NCBI GenBank assembly: GCA_964407695.1
Contig: CAYOWQ010000003.1
Location: 186,001 to 250,000 of the forward strand
Direction: 5' to 3'
From: CAYOWQ01 sp964407695
GTDB taxonomy: Bacteria; Planctomycetota; Phycisphaerae; Phycisphaerales; SM1A02
Length of the DNA stretch: 64,000 bases
In this document: piece by piece, positions 42,845 through 52,001 of the stretch
How positions within the stretch are numbered: the stretch's first letter is position 1
Layout of the letters: the number at the start of each line of letters is the position of its first letter
The notes under the pieces: model-generated
The model's input: only the letters and a program-made list of their open reading frames with translations
Database searches by the model: none
What the model was told of the DNA's origin: nothing
Position numbers and translations under genes: made by a program

Positions 42845-43846
42845 TCAATCCTCTTCATCCGTCAGCATCCGGCAATACGACCGGTACCGGCTCGCCGCGA
42901 TCGCGCCCGACTCCACCGCAGCCTTCACCGCGCAGCCCACTTCGTGCGTATGCGTGCACCCGCCGCCGAACCGGCAATCGCTCAACCGCAACCGCAGCTC
43001 CGGCATGCACCACGCAATCCGCAGCGCTGGCATCGCGTGCAACCCCATCTCCCGAACCCCCGGCGTATCCGCCAGCCGCGAGGCCTTCCCGCCAATCACC
43101 ACCGACATCAGCTTCGCAGCCGTCGTCGTGTGCATCCCCTTGCCCGTCGCCTCGCTGATCTCGCCCACCGCCTGCCCCAGTCCCGGCGAAATCGCGTTCA
43201 AAAGCGTCGACTTCCCCGCGCCCGACGGCCCGATGATCGCCGTCGTCAGCCCCGCCATCCGCATCCGCATCAACTCAACCCCCGCGCCCGTCACCGCGCT
43301 CGTCTCCATCACCTCATAGCCCAGCGCCCGATACATCGCCGCCAGCCCCTCGACCTCCGCGCGCGATTCACCCACCGCATCGCACTTCGTAAACACCACG
43401 ATCGCCGGAATCTCCGCATCCTCCGCCAGCACCAGCGCCCGATCGATCAATCCGGGCCGCGTCGGCGGATTGCTCGTTGCGGCCGCAATACAAAGCAGAT
43501 CCACATTCGCAATCAAAATCTGTTCGCCGCCCCGCGCCCCGCGCGCCCCCGCGGCCCGCCGCCGCAGCGAGTTCCGCCGCGCCAGAATCTTCTCCACCAC
43601 CGGCTGCGCACTCTCATCAACGATGAACGCCTCCACCCGGTCGCCCACCACCGCAGGAGACACCGCCCGTCCCTTCGGCCTGCCCGCGCTTCTTCCGCCT
43701 GACTCCAACTCACCTTCCGGCGGCTGAAGATTTCGCCGCGATGCACACCACCGCGTCACCCCATCTTCAAACTCCACCTCGATCAGCTGCTGTGCCCGCG
43801 ACACGATCACCCCGCGCGCGGTCCTCACGCCCGATTCACTCCCCAT
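42845..43846 (-). CDS. rsgA: Ribosome small-subunit biogenesis GTPase RsgA
   Basis: 333 residues. OB fold at the N-terminus (GDRVEAFIV), then a circularly permuted GTPase with motifs in the order G4 (FTKCD), G1 (IGPSGAGKSTLLNAI) and G3 (LADTPGVREMGL), and a C-terminal zinc site (CRFGGGCTHTHEVGCAV). RsgA acts late in 30S assembly. Residues 45-65 carry a Gly/Arg/Ser-rich insert. Confidence 0.95.
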   Translation of the reverse strand: MGSESGVRTARGVIVSRAQQLIEVEFEDGVTRWCASRRNLQPPEGELESGGRSAGRPKGRAVSPAVVGDRVEAFIVDESAQPVVEKILARRNSLRRRAAGARGARGGEQILIANVDLLCIAAATSNPPTRPGLIDRALVLAEDAEIPAIVVFTKCDAVGESRAEVEGLAAMYRALGYEVMETSAVTGAGVELMRMRMAGLTTAIIGPSGAGKSTLLNAISPGLGQAVGEISEATGKGMHTTTAAKLMSVVIGGKASRLADTPGVREMGLHAMPALRIAWCMPELRLRLSDCRFGGGCTHTHEVGCAVKAAVESGAIAASRYRSYCRMLTDEED

Positions 43847-43949
43847 GCCCGCTCCCGCGCATCATCCGCATCAGTCCAGCATATCCGAACCCCCGCAGGC
43901 CAACGCTGCTATCCACCCGAAATTGTCCGGACCCTTCACCCCAGCCCCA
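43847..43949. other. Short spacer
   Basis: No gene or clear signal between rsgA and the DUF456 gene. Confidence 0.3.
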
Positions 43950-44504
43950 TCACGGCCAGAACACCGCCACCGACAGCACCACCCAGATCATCACCGTGCA
44001 TGCCAACTTCGCGATCGTGCCCGCCACCCGCCCCGCGGCCGCTCCCGTCGCCGGCTTCAGGCTTTTGCGAAAACTGCCCACGCTCAACCCCGTGATCGAC
44101 ATTTCGCCCACGATCGCGCCGATCGCCGCCCCGATCGCCGCCCCGAGGATCGAGCCCACCACCGGAATCGGAATCAAGGGCGTCCCAGCGATCGCCCCCA
44201 CGATGCCCCCGATCAGCGCTCCCCAGATGCCGCGCTTAGATGCCCCGCCGCGTTTCGCCCCAGCAGCCCCCGCCATGAACTCGAGGATTTCTCCCACCAG
44301 CGCAATCCCCAGCACCGCTGCAAACGTCCACAAGGCGAAGGTCGCGTTGCTCCCGTCCGGCAGATAGAGCGTTTCCACGATCTCGATCACCGCCGCGATC
44401 AGGATCATGATCCAACCGCCCGGCAGCGACAGCAGCGTGAGCACCACGCACGCCACGCCCACAAGTACAAACAGCACGCCGATCAGCAGTTGTATCCAGA
44501 TCAT
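43950..44504 (-). CDS. DUF456 family membrane protein
   Basis: 184 residues. The DUF456 pattern is plain: LLSLPGGWIMILIAAVIE, LGIALVGEILEFMAGAAGAKRGGASKRGIWGAL (quoted in part: GEILEFMAGAAGAKRGGASK), and the Gly/Ala-rich glycine-zipper-like helices IGGIVGAIAGTP and IGAAIGAIVGEM. Integral membrane; function not known. Confidence 0.85.
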   Translation of the reverse strand: MIWIQLLIGVLFVLVGVACVVLTLLSLPGGWIMILIAAVIEIVETLYLPDGSNATFALWTFAAVLGIALVGEILEFMAGAAGAKRGGASKRGIWGALIGGIVGAIAGTPLIPIPVVGSILGAAIGAAIGAIVGEMSITGLSVGSFRKSLKPATGAAAGRVAGTIAKLACTVMIWVVLSVAVFWP

Positions 44505-44586
44505 GTCTTCCGCGCTCGCACCCTTCTTGGGATTGGCATCCTATCCCTTCCACTTCGCCATGGGTGTCCGCTTCGGCGCTTCGTCG

Positions 44587-44640
44587 GGTCCGCAGTGCGG
44601 ACCGCTTGCCCAATAGCAGGTGGGGTCCGCGGTGCGGACG
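44587..44640 (+). repeat. Pair of REP-like palindromes
   Basis: GGTCCGC-AGT-GCGGACC (44587-44603) and GGTCCGC-GGT-GCGGACG (44624-44640) are two direct copies 37 bp apart in the spacer before the acyltransferase gene. The family also occurs at 37878 and 38986. Confidence 0.75.
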
Positions 44641-44695
44641 GCGTGTCTCTCCCGCCCCCAACGCCGATTCACCTGTCGATATCATCCCCGCCTGG

Positions 44696-46003
44696 ATGCA
44701 GGGCCCGAACACCGAAGCGCCGTCAATCCGCCCCGCCTCGGCCGGGCGCAAGCGCCATGACCCCGCGCTCGATGGTGTGCGCGGCCTCGCGATTCTGATC
44801 GTGATGATCCATCACCACACGGTCATGCGCGGCATCAACCTCGCCGACCTCTCCGTGGCCACCGTGCTCCACCTCGGCGGCGTCGGCCTCTTCTTCGTGC
44901 TCTCGGGCTATCTCATCACCGGCATCCTGCTCGATAGCAAAGGCGGCCAAGGCTACTTCAAGAGCTTCTACGTGCGCCGAATGCTGCGAATCTTCCCGCT
45001 CTACTACGCCGTCCTCATCCTCGCGCTCCTGATCCTGCCAAACATCAACCACGCCAAGGCGGCCAACTTCGGCCGCATCGCCGGCGATGAGTGGTCCTAC
45101 TGGGTGTTCCTCCAGAACTACACCATCGCCCGCGCTGACCGCTTCCGCCACGCCCTGCTCGACGTCACCTGGACGCTCTCAATCGAAGAGCAGTTCTATC
45201 TCGTGTGGCCGCTCATCGTCTGGGCTTGCTCGCGCCGGGCCCTGCTTCGCATCACCCTCGGGCTCTTCGTCGGCGCTCTCCTGTTTCGTTTCTACATGTG
45301 CTTTGTCGTCGGCGCTGGCACCATCACCATCTTCGTCACCACGCTCTGCCGAATCGATACCCTCGCGGCCGGATCGCTTTTCGCCATCATGGAGCGCGGG
45401 CCGCAGGAGCCGCCGCTGGCCACGGTGCCCGTCACGACAACCGCTCCCGACACCCCGACCACCCCCAACACGGATTCTCAAAAACCGATCCTCGACCGGC
45501 TCGTCCCCTGGGCCAAATGGGTCGGCATTCCCTTGGGGCTCCTCGCGGCCGCTCTCGCGACCTTCGAAAACCTGATGCAGTCGATCCCGATCGATCCGCA
45601 TTACTTCCCGTGGATATCGCGCACCATCAACTACACGTTCTGGACCACATGGTTCGCCACGATCATGCTGCTGGCCATGCGCAGCACCCCGGGATCGTTC
45701 TGGCGAGCCTTCTGGACCAGCCGATTCATGCGCACCTTCGGTAAATACAGCTTCTCGCTCTACCTGTTTCATACACCCCTGCGGGCGCTGGTGCGCGATC
45801 GCATCTACGGCCCCGAAGGCACTCAGGCATGGATCAAGTTCCCCATCATCTGGGGCTCCGAAATCCCCGCGCAGATCATCTTCTATATCGTCACCTTCCC
45901 CCTCGTCCTCGCGGCCGCATGGGTCAGCTATACCTTCTGGGAAAAACCCTTCCTGCGTCTGAAGAAGTTCGCCCCCGTTCCCAAGGGCACTGCCGCCGAT
46001 TGA
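44696..46003 (+). CDS. Acyltransferase family 3 (OafA/YrhL type) membrane protein
   Basis: 435 residues with about ten helices. Family motifs: ALDGVRGLAILIVMIHHHT (catalytic-type His), GLFFVLSGYLITGIL, FYVRRMLRIFPLYY and DVTWTLSIEEQFYLVWPL. Such enzymes O-acetylate surface sugars or lipids. A Pro/Thr-rich loop (TTAPDTPTTPNTD) lies near residue 250. ATG at 44696 chosen; the earlier one reads through the REP pair. Confidence 0.9.
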   Translation: MQGPNTEAPSIRPASAGRKRHDPALDGVRGLAILIVMIHHHTVMRGINLADLSVATVLHLGGVGLFFVLSGYLITGILLDSKGGQGYFKSFYVRRMLRIFPLYYAVLILALLILPNINHAKAANFGRIAGDEWSYWVFLQNYTIARADRFRHALLDVTWTLSIEEQFYLVWPLIVWACSRRALLRITLGLFVGALLFRFYMCFVVGAGTITIFVTTLCRIDTLAAGSLFAIMERGPQEPPLATVPVTTTAPDTPTTPNTDSQKPILDRLVPWAKWVGIPLGLLAAALATFENLMQSIPIDPHYFPWISRTINYTFWTTWFATIMLLAMRSTPGSFWRAFWTSRFMRTFGKYSFSLYLFHTPLRALVRDRIYGPEGTQAWIKFPIIWGSEIPAQIIFYIVTFPLVLAAAWVSYTFWEKPFLRLKKFAPVPKGTAAD

Positions 46004-46197
46004 TCCCGCGCTGGTCGGCAGTGATGCGCGGGGCAATAAACGAGTGCTGCCATGTCCCGCATTTCACATCCCGTTCACCACCCCTTCATCGTGCCGGGGA
46101 ATCATGAAGTGTCGGCTCAACGCATACGAGCGCGACCGGCGAATCCTGAGTTCGCCGTTCTCAACATTCTCGATTCACGACGAAAGGAGTGAACACA
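46004..46197. other. Upstream region of the small hydrophilic protein gene
   Basis: About 190 bp without a gene. It ends in a strong ribosome-binding site (GAAAGGAG) for the ATG at 46198 and probably contains that gene's promoter. Confidence 0.35.
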
Positions 46198-46515
46198 ATG
46201 ACCACCCAGAATCAATCTGGCAATCGTCCCGGTACGCAGACCACCAACCCCACGAGGCAGACGCCCACGCAGGATGACCGAAAGAATCCGCAGGGCATGC
46301 ATGGCAAGGATGACGACGGCTGCGGCTGCGGCCCATCGTCGAAATCCGCTGAGCATTCCACCTCGGAGGCCTCGAGCGGCCAGCCCAAGGCGCAGAAGAA
46401 AGGCGCATCGATCGAAGATGAACGCGATGACCGCGATGACAATGATCGATCCACCGATTTCGAGAAGCGCAATCAGCCCAGCCATACCGGAGCGGGCGCT
46501 CGCCCTCGAAACTGA
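46198..46515 (+). CDS. Small hydrophilic, probably disordered protein
   Basis: 105 residues, about two thirds polar: Gln/Thr/Asn/Pro-rich start (TQNQSGNRPGTQTTNPTRQT), a GCGCG-like cysteine cluster (DDGCGCGPSS near residue 42) and an acidic/Arg tail (ERDDRDDNDRSTDFEKR). No fold is apparent. The gene has a strong Shine-Dalgarno (GAAAGGAG, 8 bp from the ATG) and its own terminator, so it is probably well expressed. Could be a stress or metal-linked protein, but nothing proves it. Confidence 0.65.
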   Translation: MTTQNQSGNRPGTQTTNPTRQTPTQDDRKNPQGMHGKDDDGCGCGPSSKSAEHSTSEASSGQPKAQKKGASIEDERDDRDDNDRSTDFEKRNQPSHTGAGARPRN

Positions 46516-46556
46516 TCGACATCGGCCCTGATTCCACTTCATCGGCCTGATCCACG

Positions 46557-46610
46557 AGCCGGCCGAGGTCACGTCCCCCAAAGGGTGGATGTGACCCGCC
46601 GGCTTTCTTT
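46557..46610 (+). terminator. Rho-independent terminator
   Basis: AGCCGGC (46557) pairs with GCCGGCT (ends 46604); an inner stem GGTCACGTCC/GGATGTGACC extends it. TTCTTT follows on the plus strand. It ends the 46198 transcript and sits just before the convergent glycosyltransferase stop. Confidence 0.85.
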
Positions 46611-48354
46611 ACGGCATCATCGCGCCCGATCGTCGTCCGGCATTGGAAGCGAGCTCGGGCCATTGCTCCTCGCGCACCTCGAGCACGCGCAGGTCGGTTC
46701 CTTCCAGCAGCACTTTCGATCCCGCGGGCGCACGGGCAGCCATGAAGGGCATCGGCCCGCCACCCTCGCCTCGCACGCCCGACCCGCGTCGGTCTTGCTG
46801 CGGGCCCATCGAACCTGGCCCACCCATCGCGTCCGGATTCATCCTGCCGGCCGGCGGCCCGTCGAAGCGCTGACCTGGATTGCCGGCGAAGTCTCGTGGT
46901 GGTCGCTGATTCTCCCTCTGCCCGCGCGGTGGTCCGAACGATCCCTGCCCACTCGGGCCCATCCGGGGCCCAGACTGCGGACCAAATCTCGGCCCGTTCT
47001 TCTCTTCGAGCACCAGCACCTGGTCATAAACGGAAGGATCATCAGGCAGTCGAAACGTTGATGAGCCACGCAGGTAGTACCGCACCCAGAATTCAACGCC
47101 ATGCCGGGTCAGCACCAACGTTTTCTTCGAGGGATCCAGCCGCGCCTTCAACGCGAGAAGGTCCTCGACGCCGTCACGCGTCAGTGGTGATCGTGCAACC
47201 ATCGGCATCACGCCGATCGTGCTCGCCAGCGCCAACACCGCCGTTGCCAATACGGGCCAGTGCAGTGCGGGCGCTGAAGTCTCAACGCGATGCAGCCGCC
47301 GCACCAGCAGATACGCCACCGGCACCGCGCCCGGCACACACGCCATGATCGCCAGCCGCGAGAGATACTCGCGGCCGATCAGCGGGCACGTGAGCGCCAT
47401 CGCCGCGAGGGCGCATCCCGCCGCAGTGGCCCGCGCTGCGGCCGACATACGGGTTCGGTCGCGCCAGGTCAAGATCAGTGTTGCGATTCCGATCACCCAG
47501 AGGATGGCGATGGCCGCGATGCCGAAGGGATCGACCATGCCCATGCCCCCGCGATTGCCCATGCGGTTCAGCACCATCATGATCGCCGGGTCGCGGAACA
47601 CCAGCACCGGCGCCCGCAGCAGCGACCACGCCCGATTCGCATCAACCAGCCACATGGCGCCAATGGCCAGGGCTGCGGCCGCACCCAGGCCGAGCAGTCC
47701 AAGAATTCCCGCGCGACGCGTCCGGCCATCGGCGGAGATGAGCCGGACGACGAGGATGCAGCCGACGGAGAGCACCGTGGCGCCGGCCGCACCGACGTGG
47801 GTGAGTCCTGCCAGCACCACACCCAGCATGCAGACGAGCCAGCCCCAGCGTCGACCGTCGAGCGCCACCCACGCGCCCCACACCGCTCCCGCCAGCCACA
47901 CCAGGCCGATCGAGTTCTTTTCGAAATCCGAAACCATTCGGATCGACGGAAGGGAGAGCACTGCGACGAACCCAGCAGCCATCGCGGCGAATCCCCACGA
48001 AGAATTCTTCGGGCTCCACGCCCGAACCAGCAGCATGACAAATACCGCGGCCACCGGCGGCAGCAGCGAATCGACCAGTTGCGAGGCGAGCAGCACCGAG
48101 GAATCAAGGCTCGCGCCGAACAGCATGTAGATCCGGGCGATCCCGGCATGGAGATAGAACGTCAGCGGAAGGTCGTGATAGAGAAGCGTGCCGGACTCGA
48201 TGATCGCGCGGCTCTGAACGGGGTAGTAGCCCGCGTCGATTCCCGGCGGCAGATACGGCACAAAATTGATCAGAAGCCTGGCGACTGCGGCCAATCCATA
48301 GACCGTAAGAGCGGCGAACAGGAATTGGCGACGATCTGTTTCCGGGCGCACCAT
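46609..48354 (-). CDS. Multi-pass membrane protein, GT-C glycosyltransferase-like
   Basis: 581 residues. ATG at 48354 follows GAGGAGCTCC. About ten helices occupy residues 10-400; the first loop has PGIDAGYYPVQSRAIIESG and LLYHDLPLTFYLHAG, the Asp-bearing segment expected in GT-C (lipid-phosphate sugar dependent) transferases. After the membrane part comes a soluble segment TLVLTRHGVEFWVRYYLRG and a Gly/Pro/Arg/Gln/Met low-complexity stretch (near residues 470-550), then a short beta region. Sugar and acceptor unknown. Confidence 0.62.
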   Translation of the reverse strand: MVRPETDRRQFLFAALTVYGLAAVARLLINFVPYLPPGIDAGYYPVQSRAIIESGTLLYHDLPLTFYLHAGIARIYMLFGASLDSSVLLASQLVDSLLPPVAAVFVMLLVRAWSPKNSSWGFAAMAAGFVAVLSLPSIRMVSDFEKNSIGLVWLAGAVWGAWVALDGRRWGWLVCMLGVVLAGLTHVGAAGATVLSVGCILVVRLISADGRTRRAGILGLLGLGAAAALAIGAMWLVDANRAWSLLRAPVLVFRDPAIMMVLNRMGNRGGMGMVDPFGIAAIAILWVIGIATLILTWRDRTRMSAAARATAAGCALAAMALTCPLIGREYLSRLAIMACVPGAVPVAYLLVRRLHRVETSAPALHWPVLATAVLALASTIGVMPMVARSPLTRDGVEDLLALKARLDPSKKTLVLTRHGVEFWVRYYLRGSSTFRLPDDPSVYDQVLVLEEKNGPRFGPQSGPRMGPSGQGSFGPPRGQRENQRPPRDFAGNPGQRFDGPPAGRMNPDAMGGPGSMGPQQDRRGSGVRGEGGGPMPFMAARAPAGSKVLLEGTDLRVLEVREEQWPELASNAGRRSGAMMP

Positions 48355-48491
48355 GGAGCTCCTCGCAGATGAACTTATTCTTAACGAGCAGACGGCACAG
48401 TTGTTGCAGGAAACTGAGCCACCTCGATGGTCATGCACATTCGAGCAACCGTTTGTAGAATGCGGCCCGTCTCTTACAGAGGAGCAACACG
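48355..48491. promoter_or_regulatory. Divergent promoter region
   Basis: 137 bp separating the divergent glycosyltransferase and DUF2959 genes, AT-richer than the surroundings (for example AACTTATTCTTAACG at 48370). Must carry promoters for both; I do not assign boxes. Confidence 0.35.
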
Positions 48492-49118
48492 ATGATGATG
48501 AAGAAAATGATGGGTGCAGCCGTTCTGGTTTCCGGAATGATTCTCGGAATCGGCGGATGCGCATCGGAAAAGGAATTCGCCGCCGCGGGGATGTCGAACT
48601 CAGTTCAGTCATTCCAGCAGCAGCTGAGCGGCATGCCGAAGCGGATCGATGACACGATGAGCACGCTTCGTGAGCTGTATGCCGGCAACAACACGGACCG
48701 CGCGGCCACGCTTTCGAAGTTTTCGAACCAGCTTTCGGCCCTTTCGTCTGACGCCCGGGCTTTGGGTGATGCGGAGTTGAACGGGCAGAAGAATGTGGAG
48801 AATTACATGGCCGCGTGGATCAAGGAATCGCGGCGGATCGACGATCCGGCCCAGCGCGAGTCTGCGGTCGCGGCGATGAAGCAATCCAAGGCGAAGCAGA
48901 ACATCGCCATGGGCTACATTGAGACGGGATCCAAGAACTACCGCGAGTTGATGGACACCCTGAAGTCGATTCAGGGCGACCTCACCAAGAATCCCAATGC
49001 CTACACAAGTGAAGCGCTGGCCCGCAAGTACGACACCGCGGTGCGATCTTCGGAGAAGGCCAAAAACAGCGCGATGCGGCTCGACGAATTGATCGTCGAT
49101 ACCTTTGCCAAGGGCTGA
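48492..49118 (+). CDS. DUF2959 family lipoprotein
   Basis: 208 residues. GAGGAGCAACACG precedes an ATG triplet; signal ends in the lipobox GIGGC (Cys near residue 23). The mature protein is all-helical and rich in Ala/Ser/Lys (DTMSTLRELY, SALSSDARALGDAELNGQ, KYDTAVRSSEKAKNSAM), as in DUF2959. Probably a periplasmic coiled-coil lipoprotein. Function unknown. Confidence 0.82.
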   Translation: MMMKKMMGAAVLVSGMILGIGGCASEKEFAAAGMSNSVQSFQQQLSGMPKRIDDTMSTLRELYAGNNTDRAATLSKFSNQLSALSSDARALGDAELNGQKNVENYMAAWIKESRRIDDPAQRESAVAAMKQSKAKQNIAMGYIETGSKNYRELMDTLKSIQGDLTKNPNAYTSEALARKYDTAVRSSEKAKNSAMRLDELIVDTFAKG

Positions 49119-49145
49119 AATCGCTGAAGAATTGTTTCGGGGAGC

Positions 49146-49181
49146 ACAGGCCCGGAGCGTCATTCGACGTTCTGGGCCTGT
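49146..49181. terminator. Hairpin between convergent DUF2959 and yicC genes
   Basis: ACAGGCCC (49146-49153) pairs with GGGCCTGT (49174-49181), with a near-perfect inner stem. It overlaps the last codons of yicC. The plus strand continues TCCTTG, so it may end the DUF2959 transcript. Confidence 0.6.
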
Positions 49182-50047
49182 TCCTTGATGCGATCGATGG
49201 CGCCCTTGATCTCGACAATGCGGCGACTGATCTCGGCGTCGAGCGATTTCGACGCGATGGTGTTGGCCTCGCGGAGCATTTCCTGGGTCAGGAAGTCCAG
49301 TGTGCGGCCGGCGGGCTCGTTGTCGCGAGAGTCGATGATGTCGCGGAATTGATCGAGGTGGCCGCCAAGGCGCATCACTTCTTCGGCGATATCGCATCGC
49401 TCGGCATAGATAGCGACCTCGCGCAGCAGCTCTTCATCCTTCACGGCAGCGCCGACCTCGGCGAGCAGCGAATTGATGCGGGTGCGGAGTCGCTCCTGGT
49501 AGAGATGGACAACCTTGGGCGTGCGTTCGGCAATCACCTTGAGTCGATCGGCAATGAATTGTCGATGGCGGTGCAGCTCAGCGTGAAGCTGGTTGCCCTC
49601 GTGCGTGCGCATGGCGACAAGCCTGGCCGATGCCTCATCAACCAGCCGCAGGAAGACGGGGCGAACCTTCTCGAGAAGTTCTTCACCGGTGCTGGTGACA
49701 ACGACACCGGGCAGCGACAGCAACGCGGCCACATCGATGTGGGTCGAATCGTGATCGAGACCGGGGACCGTCTGCAACTGGCCAAGATAGCGCTCGATGG
49801 CCGCGACATTGATCTGGCCCGCGGCGGCAGCCGAGGCATCGGAGAAGCGAGCGGTGAGAACGATGGAGCCGCGAGCGAATCGCTTCATCAGCGCGGATTC
49901 AAGCTCGGCCTCGAGGCCTTGAAGATCGTCGGGCAGTCGAATGGTCGACTTGAAGTACTTGTTGTTGAGCGATCGGATTTCGACCGCGTAGTGAGCGCCG
50001 TCAACCTCAGTGGCGGCAGAACCGAATCCGGTCATCGAGCGAATCAT
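49160..50047 (-). CDS. yicC: YicC family endoribonuclease
   Basis: 295 residues. MIRSMTGFGSAA at the start and EPAGRTLDFLTQEMLREANT with KSLDAEISRRIVEIKGAIDRIKEQAQN-type end (in part EISRRIVEIKGAI) are the classic YicC ends, with EVRSLNNKY-like VEIRSLNNKYF between. YicC-type proteins are RNA-cleaving enzymes. 26 bp downstream of secG. Confidence 0.95.
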   Translation of the reverse strand: MIRSMTGFGSAATEVDGAHYAVEIRSLNNKYFKSTIRLPDDLQGLEAELESALMKRFARGSIVLTARFSDASAAAAGQINVAAIERYLGQLQTVPGLDHDSTHIDVAALLSLPGVVVTSTGEELLEKVRPVFLRLVDEASARLVAMRTHEGNQLHAELHRHRQFIADRLKVIAERTPKVVHLYQERLRTRINSLLAEVGAAVKDEELLREVAIYAERCDIAEEVMRLGGHLDQFRDIIDSRDNEPAGRTLDFLTQEMLREANTIASKSLDAEISRRIVEIKGAIDRIKEQAQNVE

Positions 50048-50072
50048 GCGCGGTTCGATTCCTTGGACTCAG

Positions 50073-50558
50073 TCACTCGGGTTGATCCGCCGGGTCTGCA
50101 GGAGGCACATCGGAGGGATTCTGCCCTGGAGGCGCATCGCTTGAATTCGTTTCGGGTTCGGACATCGGCGGAGTCATGCCGTTGGCAGGCTCCTCCCCCG
50201 GCGACGTTTCGTCGGCGGATCCGTCACCGGTATCGGCGGGAGTGGACGAGGTGTCGTCAACGTCGTCAGCCGGTTGGGTTGCGCTTGCCGGCGTCGCGGG
50301 CGTCGCGGCAGCGCGAGGATTGTCGAGCACGTTGAGGATCACGGCGAGGACGAGATAGGCCGCGAACGTGCAGCAGGTGGCGACCGTCAGCACATCGCCG
50401 GTGCGGCCACCGAATGCCGTCTCGGTGCCGCCACCGCCAGCGCCGCCGAAGGCTCCGGAGAGGCCGCCGCCCTGAGGGCGCTGCACGAGAATGATGAGCA
50501 CAAGGGCCGCGGAGACAATGACAAAGAGCAGAAGAATCAGAACGAACCAGGGGGACAT
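50073..50558 (-). CDS. secG: Protein-export membrane protein SecG with long acidic tail
   Basis: 161 residues. Residues 1-90 are the SecG core: two helices and the loop LVQRPQGGGLSGAFGGAGGG. The rest (about 70 residues) is a Pro/Asp/Ser/Thr-rich acidic tail, which is not part of normal SecG (about 75-110 residues). SecG assists the SecYEG translocon. tpiA-secG-yicC form one operon. Confidence 0.92.
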   Translation of the reverse strand: MSPWFVLILLLFVIVSAALVLIILVQRPQGGGLSGAFGGAGGGGTETAFGGRTGDVLTVATCCTFAAYLVLAVILNVLDNPRAAATPATPASATQPADDVDDTSSTPADTGDGSADETSPGEEPANGMTPPMSEPETNSSDAPPGQNPSDVPPADPADQPE

Positions 50559-50659
50559 GCACCAGCCTCAGTTGGGGGAAAGTGCGGATTGTAGCGAGTT
50601 CGAAGGGGTCAGGCGGGTGTGGAGCCTCATCGACTTCCGGGGACTGTCATGCTTCAGGG

Positions 50660-51448
50660 TCAGGCCCGGATTGGGTGGGAGCCGGTCGTGGCTGCGTGGG
50701 CAATGGCAACGAAATCAGCGGATTTGAGGGAGGCGCCCCCGATCAGGCCGCCATCCACATCCGGCTGAGAGAAGAGATCGGCGGCGTTCGCGGCGGTGAC
50801 CGAGCCGCCATAAATGATGCGAACAGCGTCGGCCGCGACGGCATTGAAACGCTTGGCGAGGTGGTTTCGGATGGCGTGGTGGGCGGCCTGAGCGTCGGCG
50901 GGTGTGGCAGTCTTGCCAGTTCCAATCGCCCAGACCGGCTCGTACGCAATGACGATGTGGCTCAGGCTGGAGGAGTCAATATTGTGGAGTGCGGCGTCAA
51001 GCTGGCGAAGATTCACGTCGTTGGTCTTGCCTGCCTCGCGCTGCTGCCAGGTTTCGCCGACGCAGAGCACGACAAGCAGATTTTCCGCGAGGGCAGCGCG
51101 AAGCTTGAGATGAACGAGTTCGTCGGATTCGCCGATGACGTGTCGCCGTTCGGAATGGCCGACGAGCACCGCCTTGACATGAAGGTCGGTCAACATCGCG
51201 ACGCTGACCTCACCGGTGAAGGCGCCGTTGGGTTTGTGCCAAACATCCTGTGCGCCGAGCGTGATCCAGTGGTGGCCCAGCGTCTTGCCAACGGGCAGGA
51301 GATATGGAAACGGCGGGAAGACCGCAACATCGACCGCCGATTCGAGGTCGGAACAGCCTGCGACGACATGGTCGGCCAGCTCGACCGCGGATGCGAGATC
51401 AAGATTCATCTTCCAGTTTCCGCCGATGAATGGACGTCGATGAGGCAT
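50660..51448 (-). CDS. tpiA: Triose-phosphate isomerase
   Basis: 262 residues. GGNWKMN (catalytic Lys near 13), VGHSERR (His), AYEPVWAIGTGK (Glu plus loop 6) and IIYGGSVTAANA identify TIM. It interconverts glyceraldehyde-3-phosphate and dihydroxyacetone phosphate. 101 bp before secG. Confidence 0.97.
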   Translation of the reverse strand: MPHRRPFIGGNWKMNLDLASAVELADHVVAGCSDLESAVDVAVFPPFPYLLPVGKTLGHHWITLGAQDVWHKPNGAFTGEVSVAMLTDLHVKAVLVGHSERRHVIGESDELVHLKLRAALAENLLVVLCVGETWQQREAGKTNDVNLRQLDAALHNIDSSSLSHIVIAYEPVWAIGTGKTATPADAQAAHHAIRNHLAKRFNAVAADAVRIIYGGSVTAANAADLFSQPDVDGGLIGGASLKSADFVAIAHAATTGSHPIRA

Positions 51449-51505
51449 GGCGAGATCGTAGTGAATCAGCAGAGGAAATGAGATTCGGTGGAAGAGGCCG
51501 GCGTC

Positions 51506-51982
51506 TCAGGCTTTCAGTGCCGCAGCGATGATGGGTGTGCCACACTCGGGGCAGCGGTCAGAGGTAACTCCAGTGAGATCCTGGCCGCATTCATCGCACC
51601 GGCCGACGAGGCGAGCCCTGCGGTTATCCCACCGGGCGAAGGCGATCAGGGCGGTGGTCATGCAGGCGATGATGAGGATGCTCAACAAGGTGCGAGGCCA
51701 GGAGAGGACGAATGTCCGTTGGGTGACGGCCGAGGACCAGAAATCGGCGGGAGCTGGTGAGACCCACCGAACTTCAACCGGTTTGAGAAGTCCGAAGGTG
51801 GCAAGACCCTGGCCAGCGGGAGTGGGACCCAGTGATCGCCAGCCGGAGCTCGACGGCATCACGAAGAGGACGACAAAAAGCAGGATCACGGCGGTGACAA
51901 TCGAGGCCCGATTCCAGAAGACCCTTCGGGGTCGAGTCGTTTCGAGGAGCAGCAATCTTCGTATTGTTTGGGATACCGGCAT
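51506..51982 (-). CDS. Two-helix membrane protein with C-terminal zinc ribbon
   Basis: 158 residues: helix near 20-40 (IVTAVILLFVVLFVM), exported middle, helix near 105-122 (LLSILIIACMTTALIAF), then the ribbon GRCDECGQDLTGVTSDRCPECG. Same design as the genes at 38135 and 57521. An alternative ATG at 52111 overlaps by 4 bp a TGA of the shifted frame of the next gene; third-position GC falls in that extension, so I keep 51982. Confidence 0.7.
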   Translation of the reverse strand: MPVSQTIRRLLLLETTRPRRVFWNRASIVTAVILLFVVLFVMPSSSGWRSLGPTPAGQGLATFGLLKPVEVRWVSPAPADFWSSAVTQRTFVLSWPRTLLSILIIACMTTALIAFARWDNRRARLVGRCDECGQDLTGVTSDRCPECGTPIIAAALKA

Positions 51983-52001
51983 CAATCGAAGCCTATGTCG
52001 T

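Noticed and set aside
46609..48612. Longer start of the glycosyltransferase at 48612
   Set aside because: It would extend over the DUF2959 gene start and the shared promoter region; the ATG at 48354 has a good ribosome-binding site.
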